A stretch of 64,000 bases of DNA. Source: Epiperipatus broadwayi. Its lineage: Eukaryota; Onychophora; Udeonychophora; Euonychophora; Peripatidae. Shown in pieces: positions 46,847-59,334 of this stretch (its first letter is position 1; every line of letters begins with the position of its first letter). A program made the translations under genes and the position numbers. The stretch covers positions 2,048,001 through 2,112,000 of the forward strand of contig JAQFVV010006341.1 in the NCBI GenBank assembly GCA_028023455.1, written 5' to 3'. The notes beneath the pieces were generated by a model that did no database searches, was not told the DNA's origin, and saw nothing but the letters and a program-made list of their open reading frames with translations.

Positions 46847-46913
46847 CATCAGCTGGGAAGAGCGAACCCAGGACAACTGCTTGTAAGGCAGCTGTGCTAA
46901 TCACTCGGCCACC
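46847..46913 (-). repeat. tRNA-like SINE head or tRNA pseudogene
   Basis: On the minus strand GGTGGCCGAGTGATTAGCA forms a tRNA-like 5' part and D arm. CTGC-CTTACAA-GCAG forms an anticodon arm with TAC (valine-type) in anticodon position, and CTGGGTTCGCTCTTCCCAG forms a T arm with a non-canonical loop. The acceptor stem does not close, so it is not a working tRNA. It is best read as the head of a tRNA-derived SINE. Confidence 0.55.
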
Positions 46914-47164
46914 AATTTTTGTTTTGTGTCACATTTATGGTTAAAAAAGCAAGTCTTAGATTATTTTTGCTCTTCTTTAGTTTGTTTTTTAACAATGAAT
47001 TAAATAGACTATATTATTATATAATTATGTCTAACTTGCATATATAATCTCCTATTCAAACATTTTTAATTATGACAGTAACTTTTTTGGTTAATCAATA
47101 ATGTTTTTGTATATAAACAAATAATAGAGTTTTTATAATTTGATGTCAAACTTTCTGAACTCGC

Positions 47165-47985
47165 AACTTTGACACCATCTACTTCAGATAAATATGTTAA
47201 TGGCTATTACTAATCATTTATTAAGCTAGAGATTATCAAATTATTGCTAACCTAGATATAAATTTTAAACAACTGTTAAAGATTAACTTCTTTTTTAATT
47301 AAAATATATGGAAAAATTTGTCTCATCCCCTTTTTTCATATGTAATATCGTATTTTTTAGATATATTTGAAGCCAGTTCAGCAGGAAATGCATTTTGAGA
47401 TATCATTTTTCAGAGATATCTATTCATATTCAAATAAAAAATAAGAGTCATAGATCACATGACCCCATTCTCTTAAGCTTGTAAGATATAAACAATGAGC
47501 ATTGCCAATTGCTCAACAAGCTTTGTGATAAATGCTTAGCCAGAGAAAGCATTTAAAATACCTCTGCCAGGAACCCCCCTCCAAACCTCTGACCATGGTT
47601 CCATGCTTTGACACTCCTCAGAGGTGATAAGATAGGAGTGCCAAAGCATGAAACCATGGTCAGAGGTTTAGAGGGAGGTTCCTGACAGATTTTAAATGCT
47701 TTCTCTGGCTAAGCATTTATCACAAAGCTTGTTGAACAATTGGCAGTGCTCATTGTTTATATCTATTCATATGTTTCAAGAATGAGTGATGAATGGAAGT
47801 TTTAAGGAATATCAAGAGATATGAAGTTGAATTAATATCATGTTTAATTTTAAAAACATTAATTTTGGATTTTATCTGGACTATTATTGATAAGATAATC
47901 TCTAGCTTAATGAATGATTAGTAATTTTCATTAATGTATTTATCTGAATATTTAATGATAAAGCTGTCAATGCAAAAAGTTTAAT
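47165..47985. mobile_element. 820-bp foldback element
   Basis: A long imperfect palindrome centred near 47628. Inner arms are CAAACCTCTGACCATGGTT against AACCATGGTCAGAGGTTT. Further out AAGCTTTGTGATAAATGCTT pairs with AAGCATTTATCACAAAGCTT, and at the ends ACTAATCATTTATTAAGCTA pairs with TAGCTTAATGAATGATTAGT. No coding capacity. Only 15 bases separate the arms, so it should extrude as a hairpin easily. Confidence 0.78.
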
Positions 47986-48679
47986 ATTTGTAAAACAATC
48001 AAACATGTTATTTGAGCCAATTTAAGAATGTATGGACAATTGGAAGTATATCTAAAAAATAAAATGCTTAATTTATTATATACGAGGGGGAACCCAAAAT
48101 AGCTGGAATTCTCTGGTTTGCATGCCTGCTGTAGTGTATGCTTCTGCCATTACATATTTATTACAGGGACCCTCCTGCATCAATCTGCCAAATGACATCA
48201 CCATGTGAAATCGAGAGGCTACGTTACACATTATTTTGTAAAGTGCATTTTACATTTTTGTCAATTTTTTTATAATAGCTGTAAAGTTCGATAGTTTTCT
48301 TTATAGAAAATGATAAGGAAAAAAGTTGTAATACTTGAAACTGATAAGAAAGCTGATCTCACAAAAACACAAGTTTATGAGTGGTTTAATTGAAATGTTA
48401 AATTTATCATGTCCCTAAAAAGCATCACAAGTGATGTCAAAACAACACTGATTTTATTTTTATGCAAACAGCATTTTTGTCTCAAATTTACTATGTAAAT
48501 AGTCAGGTATTTTAATTTCAACATTTTATTATTTCTAATGTGTACAGTGATATCAAAACAAACACAACAGATTTACATTGTTGTTGTGACTTTTGTTATC
48601 TCTATTTGGAGTTTTGTTGAGTTTATGTTGTTGTGTTCTAAGTGCAAGATGGGGTAGACATTAAATCCTTCACATATTT

Positions 48680-49440
48680 GTCAGCTGATTGCTGGCATAT
48701 TGTATAATGTCCAGGTGTTCTCAAATGTTTTTGATGATGTCAGGAGTTGATCTCTCTTCTGAATTTTAATCGTTTTTAAAAACATCTGTGTTACAATAGG
48801 TTGAGCGTGATCCACGATTAGTTTACAATGCATAGCCCAAATGCCGTAGTTCAAAATATTGAGACGTATTATTGGATAGGTTTTAGTGTTGATACTATCC
48901 TTCGGAGATGAAATCAGTTTTGAGATCAGTTTGAAATTTATCTTGATGTTGGAGAATATTATTTCTCGGATCACTCAGAGTCCTGTACATTGTGAGAAGA
49001 GGTGATCCAATGTCTCATTGCCATTCATGCATATGCTGCAAGATGGGTCTATGTTGTTGTAACTGTGCTTATAAAAGAGGAAGTAATTTGTAGATAGTCC
49101 ATTAACGTTGTATTTAATAAGGAAATCTAGGTATTTGGCCTCTAAACTCCATCTATTAAAGTTGGATACCAGTTTCTGATTGTTATAATAAAGTATGTTG
49201 ATTATGAGATGTAAGACTGGATGGAATATTATGTATGCTTGCCATAATGAGATTTTAGAATCGAATGTGGAGTCCGTTATTGGGCAATGTTGTTTGGCAA
49301 CATTTGTGAGTTTTTTGATCTGTTTGCCTACCTGGTGGGGGTCAGTCAGTGGATGTTACTTTTTGAAGCAAAAGATTTTTGGAGAATGGTGTTATAACCA
49401 TATGATGCTATCAAGTTATGTATGATGTTGCGTTTTTTTT
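48680..49440 (-). pseudogene. LINE C-terminal region with zinc knuckle (minus strand)
   Basis: The minus strand reads in order: DSKISLWQAYIIFHPVLH, NNQKLVSNFNRWSLEAKYLD, GLSTNYFLFYKHSYNN, then IDPSCSICMNGNETLDHLF and SQC, a well-kept C-x2-C...H...C knuckle of the type found C-terminal to LINE RTs. After one stop it continues with LNILNYGIWAMHCKLIVDH, the usual hydrophobic tail. One frameshift (near 49370) and one stop are seen. The RT part expected upstream on this strand is not there; instead an RT fragment lies at 49600-50045 in the opposite orientation. Confidence 0.75.
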
Positions 49441-49599
49441 TGGATAAATCAGTGCCTGAACGAAGAGAAAAGAAAGACTATTTAGCTTTCTTGGTAAATG
49501 GAAGAAAGTATATTTTTTGGCATCACATTCATGTAATTAGTGCTACCTTGCCAGGGAAGAAAAGGTAGACTCCTGACAAGGAAGTGATGAATTTATTTG

Positions 49600-50045
49600 T
49601 TGTTTCTAGGCTGTTATCCTGAATCTATTGGACATTGCTGTGGTAGACTTTGAAATAGAAAAGCCAAGAAATTGCTGTGGCTTGGCAGAGAAAAGGATGA
49701 TAACATCACCTCCAGATTTAAACTGACACAAATTCTCCCCCAGCCTTCCCCCCTCAATGCCATATCCTTTATCACATACATAAATCCTCACCTGATGGAT
49801 TTGGAAAAAAATCTACCAAATCTCTTTATACCCAATTTAAACAGGGAATTCAACATGTTTGCCTACATGGATGATGTAATGATCATCCTACCATCAGAAA
49901 AACATATTCCTCTGCTTCAAACAATATTAATCCATTATACAGATAAATACAGGCTGCAATTCAACCCAGTTAATCCGGTAGTTTATCTGCAAGTTCTGAA
50001 ACATTTATGTGATGTGATAAAACATAAACATCCTGTTTTATGACA
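49600..50045 (+). pseudogene. LINE reverse transcriptase fragment (plus strand)
   Basis: An open frame of 123 codons. SPLNAISFITYINPHLMDLE matches the motif B region (normally QGxPLSPLLFxLYINPLL). NREFNMFAYMDDVMIILPS is motif C with the two catalytic aspartates, but with Met instead of the Ala usual in LINEs. YTDKYRLQFNPVNP is motif D. Motif A and everything upstream are missing. Orientation is opposite to the zinc-knuckle part at 48680-49440. If both come from one insertion, this is the 5'-inverted segment produced by twin priming. Confidence 0.72.
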
Positions 50046-50409
50046 AAGAAAAGACTGCAATCTCTCAAAGTCTTGAATGTGAAATCCTTTTAAATTAAAT
50101 TCAGCATGGATCAGCTTATCTATCAATCATATTTGCTCAATCTTGCTTTGTATCACATTTTTTAAATCTTTCCAAGGAAAAAATGTCTCCATTTTTTTGC
50201 AGACTTAGAACTGAGGGTAAAAACTGACAGAAGTATTAAAACACATCACTTTGCAAGTATTTCTGGATTACTTTGAGTAATGAAAAAACACATATAGACT
50301 GGTGTCTTGCATCAAATGAATAGTAATTTGAAAGAGATTAAATTTATAACACTTAAAAATAAACAATTTTTATTATAAAATTTCATTTATTTTTGGGTAC
50401 CACTATGTA

Positions 50410-52250
50410 TTGTAACCATATGTTTTGGCTCAATGATAGTCAGATTTATTCAGTGGACCAGTGTGTAAAATTTTAAATTTTAATTGGTAATAATTTGTTA
50501 AGATATTGAAAATCAGTGTGTAGAAATCAATTATAGAGTGAAATGCTTGTGGATTATAATTTTTCCACTAAGCAAAAGCTCACTAAGAAATATCTTGAAA
50601 GTGATGATGATCTTGACTGTTTGTGAAACACTGGAAAATCTGATAGAGTGGATATGAATCTCATAAACATTTTATCACAAGTTCCAGTGGTAGTTATTTC
50701 AAATATTTTAATAGTATTAAACCAATTTGGAAGCATGAAAATAATTAACACTTTATTAGTATTAAACAGTAATTAAAAATAAACAAAAAAAAACAATTTA
50801 TAAGTCTTCTAAATCTTTTTTATAAACAATCTTTAAATATATTATAGTTTAATTTAAATTGAAATATAACAGTCTAGATTTTTTTTTATCACTAGAGGGA
50901 TAAAACTATTAATTTATTCACAATTTACAGTGATTGGATCATTTAGGACCAATCAAGTATTATAACACAAAGAATAAATACTATAACTAGTATACAGAGG
51001 GTGGCCACTAAGAGATATAAATCGGAACAGGACTTTAACTATCCACTTATAAAATAAAATATAAGGAATAAGCTGGAAAATAATAACTTTGAAAATTAAT
51101 TTGGACAAAATCTCATGACTATATGGATATAAACAAAATGGAGTAGAAACTTAATAACTCTGTAATATTTTGGCACTATTTTTCATCGACCATATAATTC
51201 TTAATTGCCTACTGGAGAAGCTTGAACGACTGCTATTTGGATAAATACTTGCCTCAACATTAACCATTTGAAACGGAAAATACCAGAAAACGTAAGCAAT
51301 TGTTTTTTTTTATCTTAATCAATTATCAGAATTAATAATAGCACAGAAATTGTTTAGATTGAAGAGGAAAAGATTAAAGTGTTTTGATTTTCACGCCGCT
51401 AGTAAGCATAAATCTGAAAAAAATACGTTATTTATGAATTGTCATCTCAATAAAGATAAATCGAAATAGTTTTGAAGAAAAGTTTTAAGAGAGATAATAA
51501 ATGAACTAAAAAGTCATTTTTAAATCACATAAGATTTAGTCAATTTAAAAAGAAAATGCATAACTTATGTCTTATTTCCATTAAAGAAGAACTCATCTGC
51601 TATTAGCATTTGGCACTAATTTGTTGAGCTGGTGAAAATAGAAAATGACAGAATATTAATGCCAAGTATATTTTATTAATAATTGCTTACTATTGAATCA
51701 ATCCTGCTTAACATTCTTAAATACATATTAATTTACTTGGTAGAAGTGAATAAATAAATGTTTATTTATATTTTTTTTATCTTGATTATTCAACATAAAT
51801 TAGTAATACTGTACTTTAAATGTTTAAAATTGCCAGATTATTTAAAATTGTGATAGATATTACCGTGGATGGAAAAACAAAGTAAACAAAATCCATAAAT
51901 GATTTTTTAAAAAAATTTTGTTTTAAAGATCGTAATATACCTATTTTTTTTTTTTAATTGTGCTGCATTTGGAAAAGTGCAAGTTATAGAGAAATTAAAA
52001 AACGCATAGAATGGCGTGTTTGTAATTAGGTAAATTCTTCTTGGTATAACTAAAAACATCTTAATTGCTGATAGGAAGGAAGTAAATAAGTATTTATTTA
52101 TTTTTGTCTTTATTGAATAACTTGCAAAGTAACGAGATTTTAAACCGTTTTAAAATCACCCAGATCATTTAAAATTATGACAGCTTTTCGTGCGGATGGA
52201 AAATCAAAATAAACCAATCAATAAATAATTTTAAACCTATTTTTATAATC
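50410..52250. other. AT-rich stretch with a diverged duplication, no gene recognised
   Basis: 51730-51960 and 52085-52250 share a diverged order of words (GTGAATAAATAA / GTAAATAAGTAT, CAGATTATTTAAAATT / CAGATCATTTAAAATT, GTGGATGGAAAA / GCGGATGGAAAA). The word GAGGGTGGCCACTAAGAGAT at 50998 resembles a transposon end, but no partner was found. Confidence 0.45.
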
Positions 52251-52251
52251 T

Positions 52252-52415
52252 TTGAAAAGTATTTGAATATCGTCTTGCTATATTGACATCAGTATATAAA
52301 CCAGCAAATGATTTTTATTACCCTTGGAAAGTATTTAAATATTGTCTTGCTATAATGACATCGGTATATAAACCAACAATTGATTCTTATTGCCTTTGGA
52401 AAGTGTTTGAATATT
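52252..52415 (+). repeat. Minisatellite, 72-base unit, about 2.3 copies
   Basis: The word GGAAAGTRTTTRAATATTGT recurs at about 52254, 52326 and 52398. GACATCRGTATATAAACCA recurs with the same period. The 66- and 70-codon frames here are repeat translations and not genes. Confidence 0.8.
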
Positions 52416-55100
52416 GTTTGAAATATGCTAATATAAAACAGGATAATCAAAATATATATATACTTGGGAAGATTTGCGTATAATATCCGTTTTCTTATCA
52501 TTTCACTTATAAGAACGGATCAAACTTTGATAAAATCTAATGGGAGAAAATGTTTGTTTATTTTTGTTATTGATATGTTTAATATTATAATATGTTTTTT
52601 TTGTCTTTCATGTGTTATTCAGGCATTAGTTTTTTTTTTTTTGTATTTATATATTTTATGATGATATAAAATGTACTTAGTGATGATATAGGGATGTATA
52701 AAGAAACGTATACCTCTAATACACACATATATATATATATTTTTATTTTTCCAATTAAGGGAAACATAATATTGAATATCATTATCTGGTAAGAAAGAGA
52801 AATATTTATCTCTTGCACTGCTAAAATAAATGTTATTATTGTATTGAGGGGGAACAAACCCAAACTTGTCAAAATTATACACATAATGACACCATTGTCT
52901 ATTATATGAAATGATTTAATAAGCATTTCTTTTATTGCTTAATATTGCCTATGAACGAAAATGTCCACCGTAAATACAAAATGTAGTTTGATCCTCATTG
53001 TTTACATGTGCATGGCTTGCTATAACCAAAGTATAATAATTATTTTAAAATAATTAATGGTCATTTTACTTATATGTTGGCAGTTTGTCTATAAAACATT
53101 AACAGTTTCTGCATTGGGAAATGAAACAGTTATGATTCCACTTTTATTATGAATGTTGTTTTACTTTGCTATGGTATTGATCAGGATTTGTAATAGCTTT
53201 TAGCTGATGAGTTTGTGCCACATACAATGGCATCAAATATAATAATATTAATATTGTGCATGGGCTGATGAAGAATCCCCCATTGTGGATTAAATGAGAG
53301 GATGATATTGTCAAGGCTAATTAGTAGTTAGTGCTTAGAGCATAGTTAATCCTAAAAGAGGATGATTCCCATGGTCTGAATTCTATTTTCCAGTGAAGAG
53401 ATACTGCCCGCACTTTTATACCTATAAAGGTATTGGAATTGGACATATTATTATACAACTGTCATGTTGTTTTATAGAGCCTCCCTGTATTGTTAGATCC
53501 CTCATGAAGGTATATATAGAGTTTTCCACCATGTATGGTGAAGTTTAGATTTTAATATCTATAGCAAGGATAAAACAGAGTTAAATTAAGAGACACTAGC
53601 CTATCTATAGCATTTGTCTAATTGAAATAGTGACTAGATGATGTTGTGTAATCTTCATCAGTTTATAGACAAACCAACAAAAACAAAAAAAAAGAGAACT
53701 TATTAGTGTCAAGAGCAAGGTATGTACATGGACAATGTGGATTGGTCTTCATCAAGTAGTTATTCGCCAATGGATCAGTAAGACCCGTTAATTAGTAAAT
53801 GGTTAAGTTATGGACATAGTGAATGTTTTGGTGTCATATGTACATTTAACTTATGATGTCTGCCCCACATCAATACCATGAATATTGTTTTGTAGTAAAT
53901 GATAATAATAAAAAAATTATTAATTGTGCTGTATATGATAATTGCCATCATCATATTCTAATAAATTAAATTGATACCATTTGATATAATAAATTATAAC
54001 TCAATTATTAGATTTAGAAATGACTGTAAATTTTCATCCCTGATTGTATTTAATGAAGTCATCTTGTTTCATGTAATGTGTCTAATATGGACTTGTAAAT
54101 AAAGTAAATAAATCTGGTTGTGTTAAAATTTATTTAGTTGTCAATAGTCTTATTGCTAATCACCACACCCACACATTATTATTGTTATTGCTATCGACAT
54201 ATCCTATGATTATATGGAAATCATCATCAATCAATATTGTAAAAGTCACTATATGTAGGTATATCAGAATAATTTTGTTAAGCCCTATAATTTATGAGTA
54301 TAGCTAGGGCATCATTACTTAATAATTAAACATTACTAACCTAAAGAATATTATTTTAAGTGATATACTAAAAAGATTAAACACCTCACATTGGTTTGAT
54401 CAGTTCATTTGAATCCACAGATCTATCATTCACTAGTCTTGATCACATTGTTTCTAATTAATGGAAAAAGAAAGTTGGAAAGCTATTTCATTTAGCTATT
54501 GAAAAATCATTCCGGCTTATTGAAGCTTAAAGTTTATCATAGCTGGGGAATTTATTTGAAATTACTGAATATTGTTTAGTAATTCAATTCGGTATTAAGA
54601 GCTATTTTGTGTGTTATGCTTGGGTAGTGGTAAAATCCCTCTCACTGACCCAAGTATATCTTGTATAACACCCTTTAAGCTATGTGAACCCTGAAAAGGA
54701 TAAGTTATATTAATTTGCGATAGGATTTGAATTTGGGGTAAATTTTATATCCAGTTAATTATTGTAGTTAGAGTGGAATTGTGTTACATTCACTGTGTTA
54801 GGAAAGGTCAGCCAGACTTTAAAGTATAAGCTGCTTCTTTTGACTTGAATGTATGGTTGGTTTTGACTTTATGGTGAATATTCTGGTTTTGTTAAGCTTG
54901 GAATCCGTATTTGATTTAGTTGTCTTATTATCATTTAATTCAATATCAAACTTAGAGTTTTGGACATCATCTTTCATCATCATCATTCTTCTCATCTGTC
55001 ACTTCAATCTTTATTCTTCTTTCATCCTCATTCACTATCCTAATTAACTCACCATTCATTGGCTCTTATTCCATTATTATCTTAATCATCCATTAACTCT
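52416..55100. other. AT-rich stretch, no gene recognised
   Basis: Poly-T and TA microsatellite tracts (52630, 52725-52740). Minus frames at 52615-52926 are low-complexity. Nothing with a domain. Confidence 0.45.
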
Positions 55101-55104
55101 TATT

Positions 55105-55238
55105 CTACCATCATCTTAATCATTCATTATCCTGATACATATTCATTCTTTTCTTTTCATTCTCAGACTCTCTACTATCATCTTAATCATTCATTATCCT
55201 GATACATATTCATTCTTTTCTCTTCATTCTCAGACTCA
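55105..55238. repeat. Tandem duplication, 67-base unit
   Basis: CTACCATCATCTTAATCATT at 55105 and CTACTATCATCTTAATCATT at 55172 open two almost identical 67-base units rich in CATT/CATC words. The surrounding 54960-55330 is a wider CATC/CATT-rich tract. Confidence 0.8.
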
Positions 55239-55239
55239 T

Positions 55240-56457
55240 TTCATTTATTATTTAATTATTACTTATTTTCATCATCCATTTAGTCATCTACATCCTAATT
55301 TACTTAGTGCCTAATTTACATTTTAATTTCATATTCATTCCATCGATCTAATTATTATTTATTTATTGGTTTGACAAATATTAAGTTTATTTCATAACCT
55401 TTTTGTTTGTTTGCTTGTTCATGGATTTTGAAGCTAGTTTGACCAGAAATTATTAATCACCTTGTAATCTTCTTTAAGTTTATAGTTTCATGCGAGCTTA
55501 GTTAATAAAGAAATCATCTCTTTAGTTTATCATTTATTTTAGGCGTATATTCTAGATTAGTTGTATATAGGAAGGTTACAGAGAAAGATATGGTTCTCAA
55601 ACGTGTAATTTGACTGGTTAGATTAGTGGAAGGCTACAGGGGAGATTATAGCACCTAAAACGTGCGGTATGATTCATTTATGATTACAGCGATTTAGGAG
55701 AAGGCTACAGTATAAATATATAAAAGTAAAATATAGCAATTAATGAAGAACAAAAATAATAGATTTGCTCTGCAATACACCATTTTGATATTTTCCAATA
55801 TATTGATGCCAGATTTATCTTAGTTCCAAAATTACTCATGGTTCAATCTATTCATGTGGTTAAGTATTCAGCTGGTCTAGTGATGTTTGACTGTATTTCC
55901 AATCAATTGGCTAAACTTTTTTTTAACTTTCCTAAGCTTGGAGTCAATTAAGGAACTTTAGTTCTTCATTCTGTTACTCAATGTTACATTAAACCATACA
56001 GGATATTTATAAATAATAATATTAAAACTCCTTTCAAACACAAAAGCAGAAAATTATTTTATATACTTCTTCCAATGCATAAGCTTGTGGTTAAGACCTG
56101 TAGAAGTCCCTACCTTCGCATTTTCAACAGCACATGCTTTAGGTTTATTGCCTTAGTAAATAATTCAAGTCATGCAGACAAAATTAAAGAATTTCTGCAT
56201 TGCACTACATTATAAATCATTTAATTCATTGCTTTCTAACATGCACAAAATAATTACATGCATATATACAAACTTTACACAACAACCTAAAATTAAATTA
56301 TGCTACAAATTAATTCACATTTCCTAGTACATATTGAAATCCATCTATGTACAAATGAAAAAATAGATATTCATTGTTCCATCTAGATGGTTTGTAGAGG
56401 ATATTGTGAATTTATTGGCTGGATAATTTAAACATCTGTTGTGTAATTTATTTGTAT
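55240..56457. other. AT-rich stretch with a short diverged repeat
   Basis: GGAAGGTTACAG, GGAAGGCTACAG and AGAAGGCTACAG recur at about 55570, 55629 and 55692, suggesting a diverged ~60-base tandem repeat. No gene recognised. Confidence 0.45.
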
Positions 56458-59330
56458 TGTAACGGTCAGAATTCGCACATTTCATAAACAAGTTGCACAG
56501 TTTCTCCACCACACTCGAAAAGCAGCACCACAAGTGGGTTCAGGGCCTGTCATACCGGATTCGAATATAGCAGATCGACTGCGCAACCAAATACGATGGA
56601 GCCCGAACCCGCCATCACAATAGCAACATCTTTTCAGGCCGCGGTGGTCAGAGAGAGAGAGAAGAGACTACGTGAGATTTATAAATAAATTAACAGCTAG
56701 CGTTTGGAAAGTCTTAATAGATACGTGTATAACCCAGACAATACGAGACAATGAGATGAATCAGAAAATAAACACCAACGTAAAGAATTGATTAAATTAA
56801 CATGATTTATTAAGTGGCTAAATATGATTTCTGGCACTATTTATTTATTAAATAGTGGCGTCAAATGGTTAACTACAATTGATTAAATCATTTTACTCGT
56901 TAATCTATAACCTGGGTCAATTATCGCTTACGAATGTGCCTTACTAAACCTTGAATGCATGCGAAGCCCAAGAATAAGAGTACTGGAATTATTTATAATA
57001 AAAGATATTAAATAGTTTTACGATGAAGGCTGACTTCAGAAGAAATGCAGAGCGGCTCCAATGAGCTTGGCAGCAGCGACTTGCTTAGTGCGGAAATATA
57101 TGTGTGAGTATGATATTATCTTAAAGTACTTAAAAAGGGATTCAGTGGTACTCGCAAGGTTTAGGAAATGATGGAGGGTGGTAGTCCATTTAAACTACAG
57201 GAACTTTGTGACGACAATAAAGAAATAAATCATAAAATCAGACGCATATGTTGCACCCCACATTGGTCTCGGCCGTAGCCCTAAAGATCGGAGTATGCTA
57301 GCATATGGCTGCGAAGAACTGCATCAGCACCCCAGGTGTGACGCTCTGGTACACACATTGACTGGAAACCGCAGGAAGAAGTAAAGGGGAAACGGACTTG
57401 GCCGTTTAAAGCCCTTTTAAAGAACAAAGTGATCTCAACATCGAATACCCTTGCCAGCAACACTAAAATATATATATAATCGATTCAAAAAAAGGAGACA
57501 TAACGAAAGATTGGGCACTTAAGGAATTCACTGCATTGATGAAAAGCGTCTACACTCTCCCAAACTCAGAATAACAATAGAAATACTTAAAACAAATAAT
57601 GGGGTTTAACATTAAAAGGACGGTGTGAGTGCGAGAATTTAAGTAAAATGTAATTAACCCACGCACTCCCACATCTGCCAATAGTTATTCCCACACCTCA
57701 CATACATCCTGGGAGATTATGAATCAAATCTAGGTATTATAAAGAAAATAATATAGTCATCGAACGAGCGGCTTACTAAATCTCTTTTAAGGGAGGGACT
57801 CATGAACGTAAAATTACATTCTTTATAAGGAATGGGGAGTATCATTAATTAAGATTTGCTTCGCTCGGTTGATGCTATGCAAGCCCATAAAATACGCAAA
57901 TAAAACAATTTAAATTTGATATTAACCCAAGGTTTAGATCGAGCAATAAATTTAAATATACATTTTTAAAACATACATGATAATAAGTGTGGCGAGAAAA
58001 AGGGAGTTTGTTTTTGCTATAGCGGGTTTTAGATCACAAGAGCTCTTGGGTTAATTTTGTTACCTTTCAGTTGCTTTGGTGGTTGAAGCTGGAGCACATT
58101 TCAGGAGTGGATAAGATTTAGCAGCATGTTAATTCAGTCTCTGTTTGCAGCAGCATAGGCGGTTCCTTAAGGCATATTGGTGATGCGTCAGATGGTACAT
58201 CGGCAGCGGCCAGCTATTTCCGAAAGGAAAATAGCCACGGTGCCGACTCTACTCAGTCATATTGGCGGTTCTATGATAGGTCAGCATTTTGTACATTTTT
58301 TTGAAAGCGGATTATTTAAGTTACGGATGGTCGGTCAGCAAAACATCAGGATCAGCGTACCGAAAATAATAGTTCAGATTGTCCGAATTCTCAGAATAAA
58401 AAAAAATTATAACCTCAGAAAATAAAATCAAAATGCAAAATCCAACAGCAGAAAAAAAAACATCAGAATCAGAATCAGCTTTTGTTTCTTCCCTCCTTTA
58501 AACAAAAAAAAAACATTCAATATATACTGTTTATCTTATAAAAGAACCTGCCTTGGGGCATGACAAACCTTTAACCTTTTGCATTCTTATCAATTAGTTA
58601 TTTCTTATCTGAACATCAGAAGGAATCCATTTTAAGGTTTTTTTTTTTAGTTTACAACTATAAATTCCAGTAAATGCTCAGATTGAAAGAAGATTAAAAC
58701 ATTTATTTCATTCTGTTGAAGACTTTTGCTAATTGGAAATTCCTAAGTAGACATACGAAGTGTGAATTTATAATCCAAAATGTTTTACTTTAAATCTATT
58801 ATATTCTCAACCTAGCCTTATTTTATATTTATATAATTTTCAATGGCGGGAACTTTATAATTTTAGAAAAATATTAAATTATTTCACATTTAGATTGTAA
58901 TTGCATGAATCCGTTTATAAACTACTTTTAATAATTATTATTTTACCTACAATAGAAAATAAATATTGCAACACAATATTTTTAAAATAAATGAACTCAA
59001 CAACCACAATCCAATAATATAATTCGAATGATTGATATTAATATTTAACAGTTATCATCGTAGTCTGTGTGTAGTTTTACCTATATAACCTTTTAAATGA
59101 ATATGTAAACATGTACATACTCGACATTTATATATCAATAAAAATAAAGGGTTGAAAATTGGACTCCACGAGTAATAATGCCTACGTGGTTTATTTTAGG
59201 CGGGATTTTAGTATATAAATGGCCGTACAGACACACTACGAACGATTTGGGATTCGAATTTAGGTATAAGGGTAGGTGAAATGTAAGAGAAAGGTGAAAC
59301 GAAGACTTGCAGAGCAATCTTCCTGTTTCA
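56458..59330 (-). mobile_element. Solo LTR, 2.9 kb, minus strand, same family as 33528-36523
   Basis: On the minus strand it starts TGAAACAGGAAGATTGC (from 59330) and ends GAATTCTGACCGTTACA (at 56458). GTAT flanks both sides (56454-56457 and 59331-59334), a 4-bp target duplication. The start resembles those at 6000 and 33528 (TGAARC). The shared CTAAATTCGAATCC / CTAAGTTCGAACC and TTTCACC words about 35-60 bases in link it to 33528-36523. The GC content is locally higher (56560-56660, 57050-57400). No gag/pol and no primer-binding site beside the end, so it is read as a solo LTR. Frames of 60-82 codons inside show no motif. Confidence 0.58.
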
Positions 59331-59334
59331 GTAT

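Larger units (their letters stand above)
48081..50409 (+). mobile_element. Mariner-type element with nested LINE
   Basis: The left end TACGAGGGGGAACCCAAAAT matches the inverted right end (TACATAGTGGTACCCAAAAA on the minus strand, ending at 50409). Mariner elements duplicate TA and have ends of this type. At 48310-48393 the plus frame reads RKKVVILETDKKADLTKTQV then YEWFN and a stop. This resembles the N-terminal helix-turn-helix of mariner transposases (…LSRTQVFEWFKRF…). The catalytic part is missing and the middle is occupied by LINE sequence (about 48680-50045). Confidence 0.65.

Noticed and set aside
46847-46913. Functional tRNA-Val
   Set aside because: The acceptor stem does not pair and the T loop departs from the canonical GTTCRANTC, so a SINE head or pseudogene is more likely.
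50998-51030. GAGGGTGGCCACTAAGAGAT as a transposon end
   Set aside because: It resembles Tc1-type ends, but no inverted partner or transposase fragment was found within 3 kb.
52283-52926. Hydrophobic frames of 65-103 codons on both strands
   Set aside because: They translate a minisatellite and AT-rich simple sequence; the apparent membrane segments are Phe/Ile/Tyr codon artefacts.
57281-58425. Small frames near 57281-57463 and 58177-58425 as exons
   Set aside because: Both lie inside the solo LTR block and have no recognisable domain; the higher GC is shared with the rest of the LTR.
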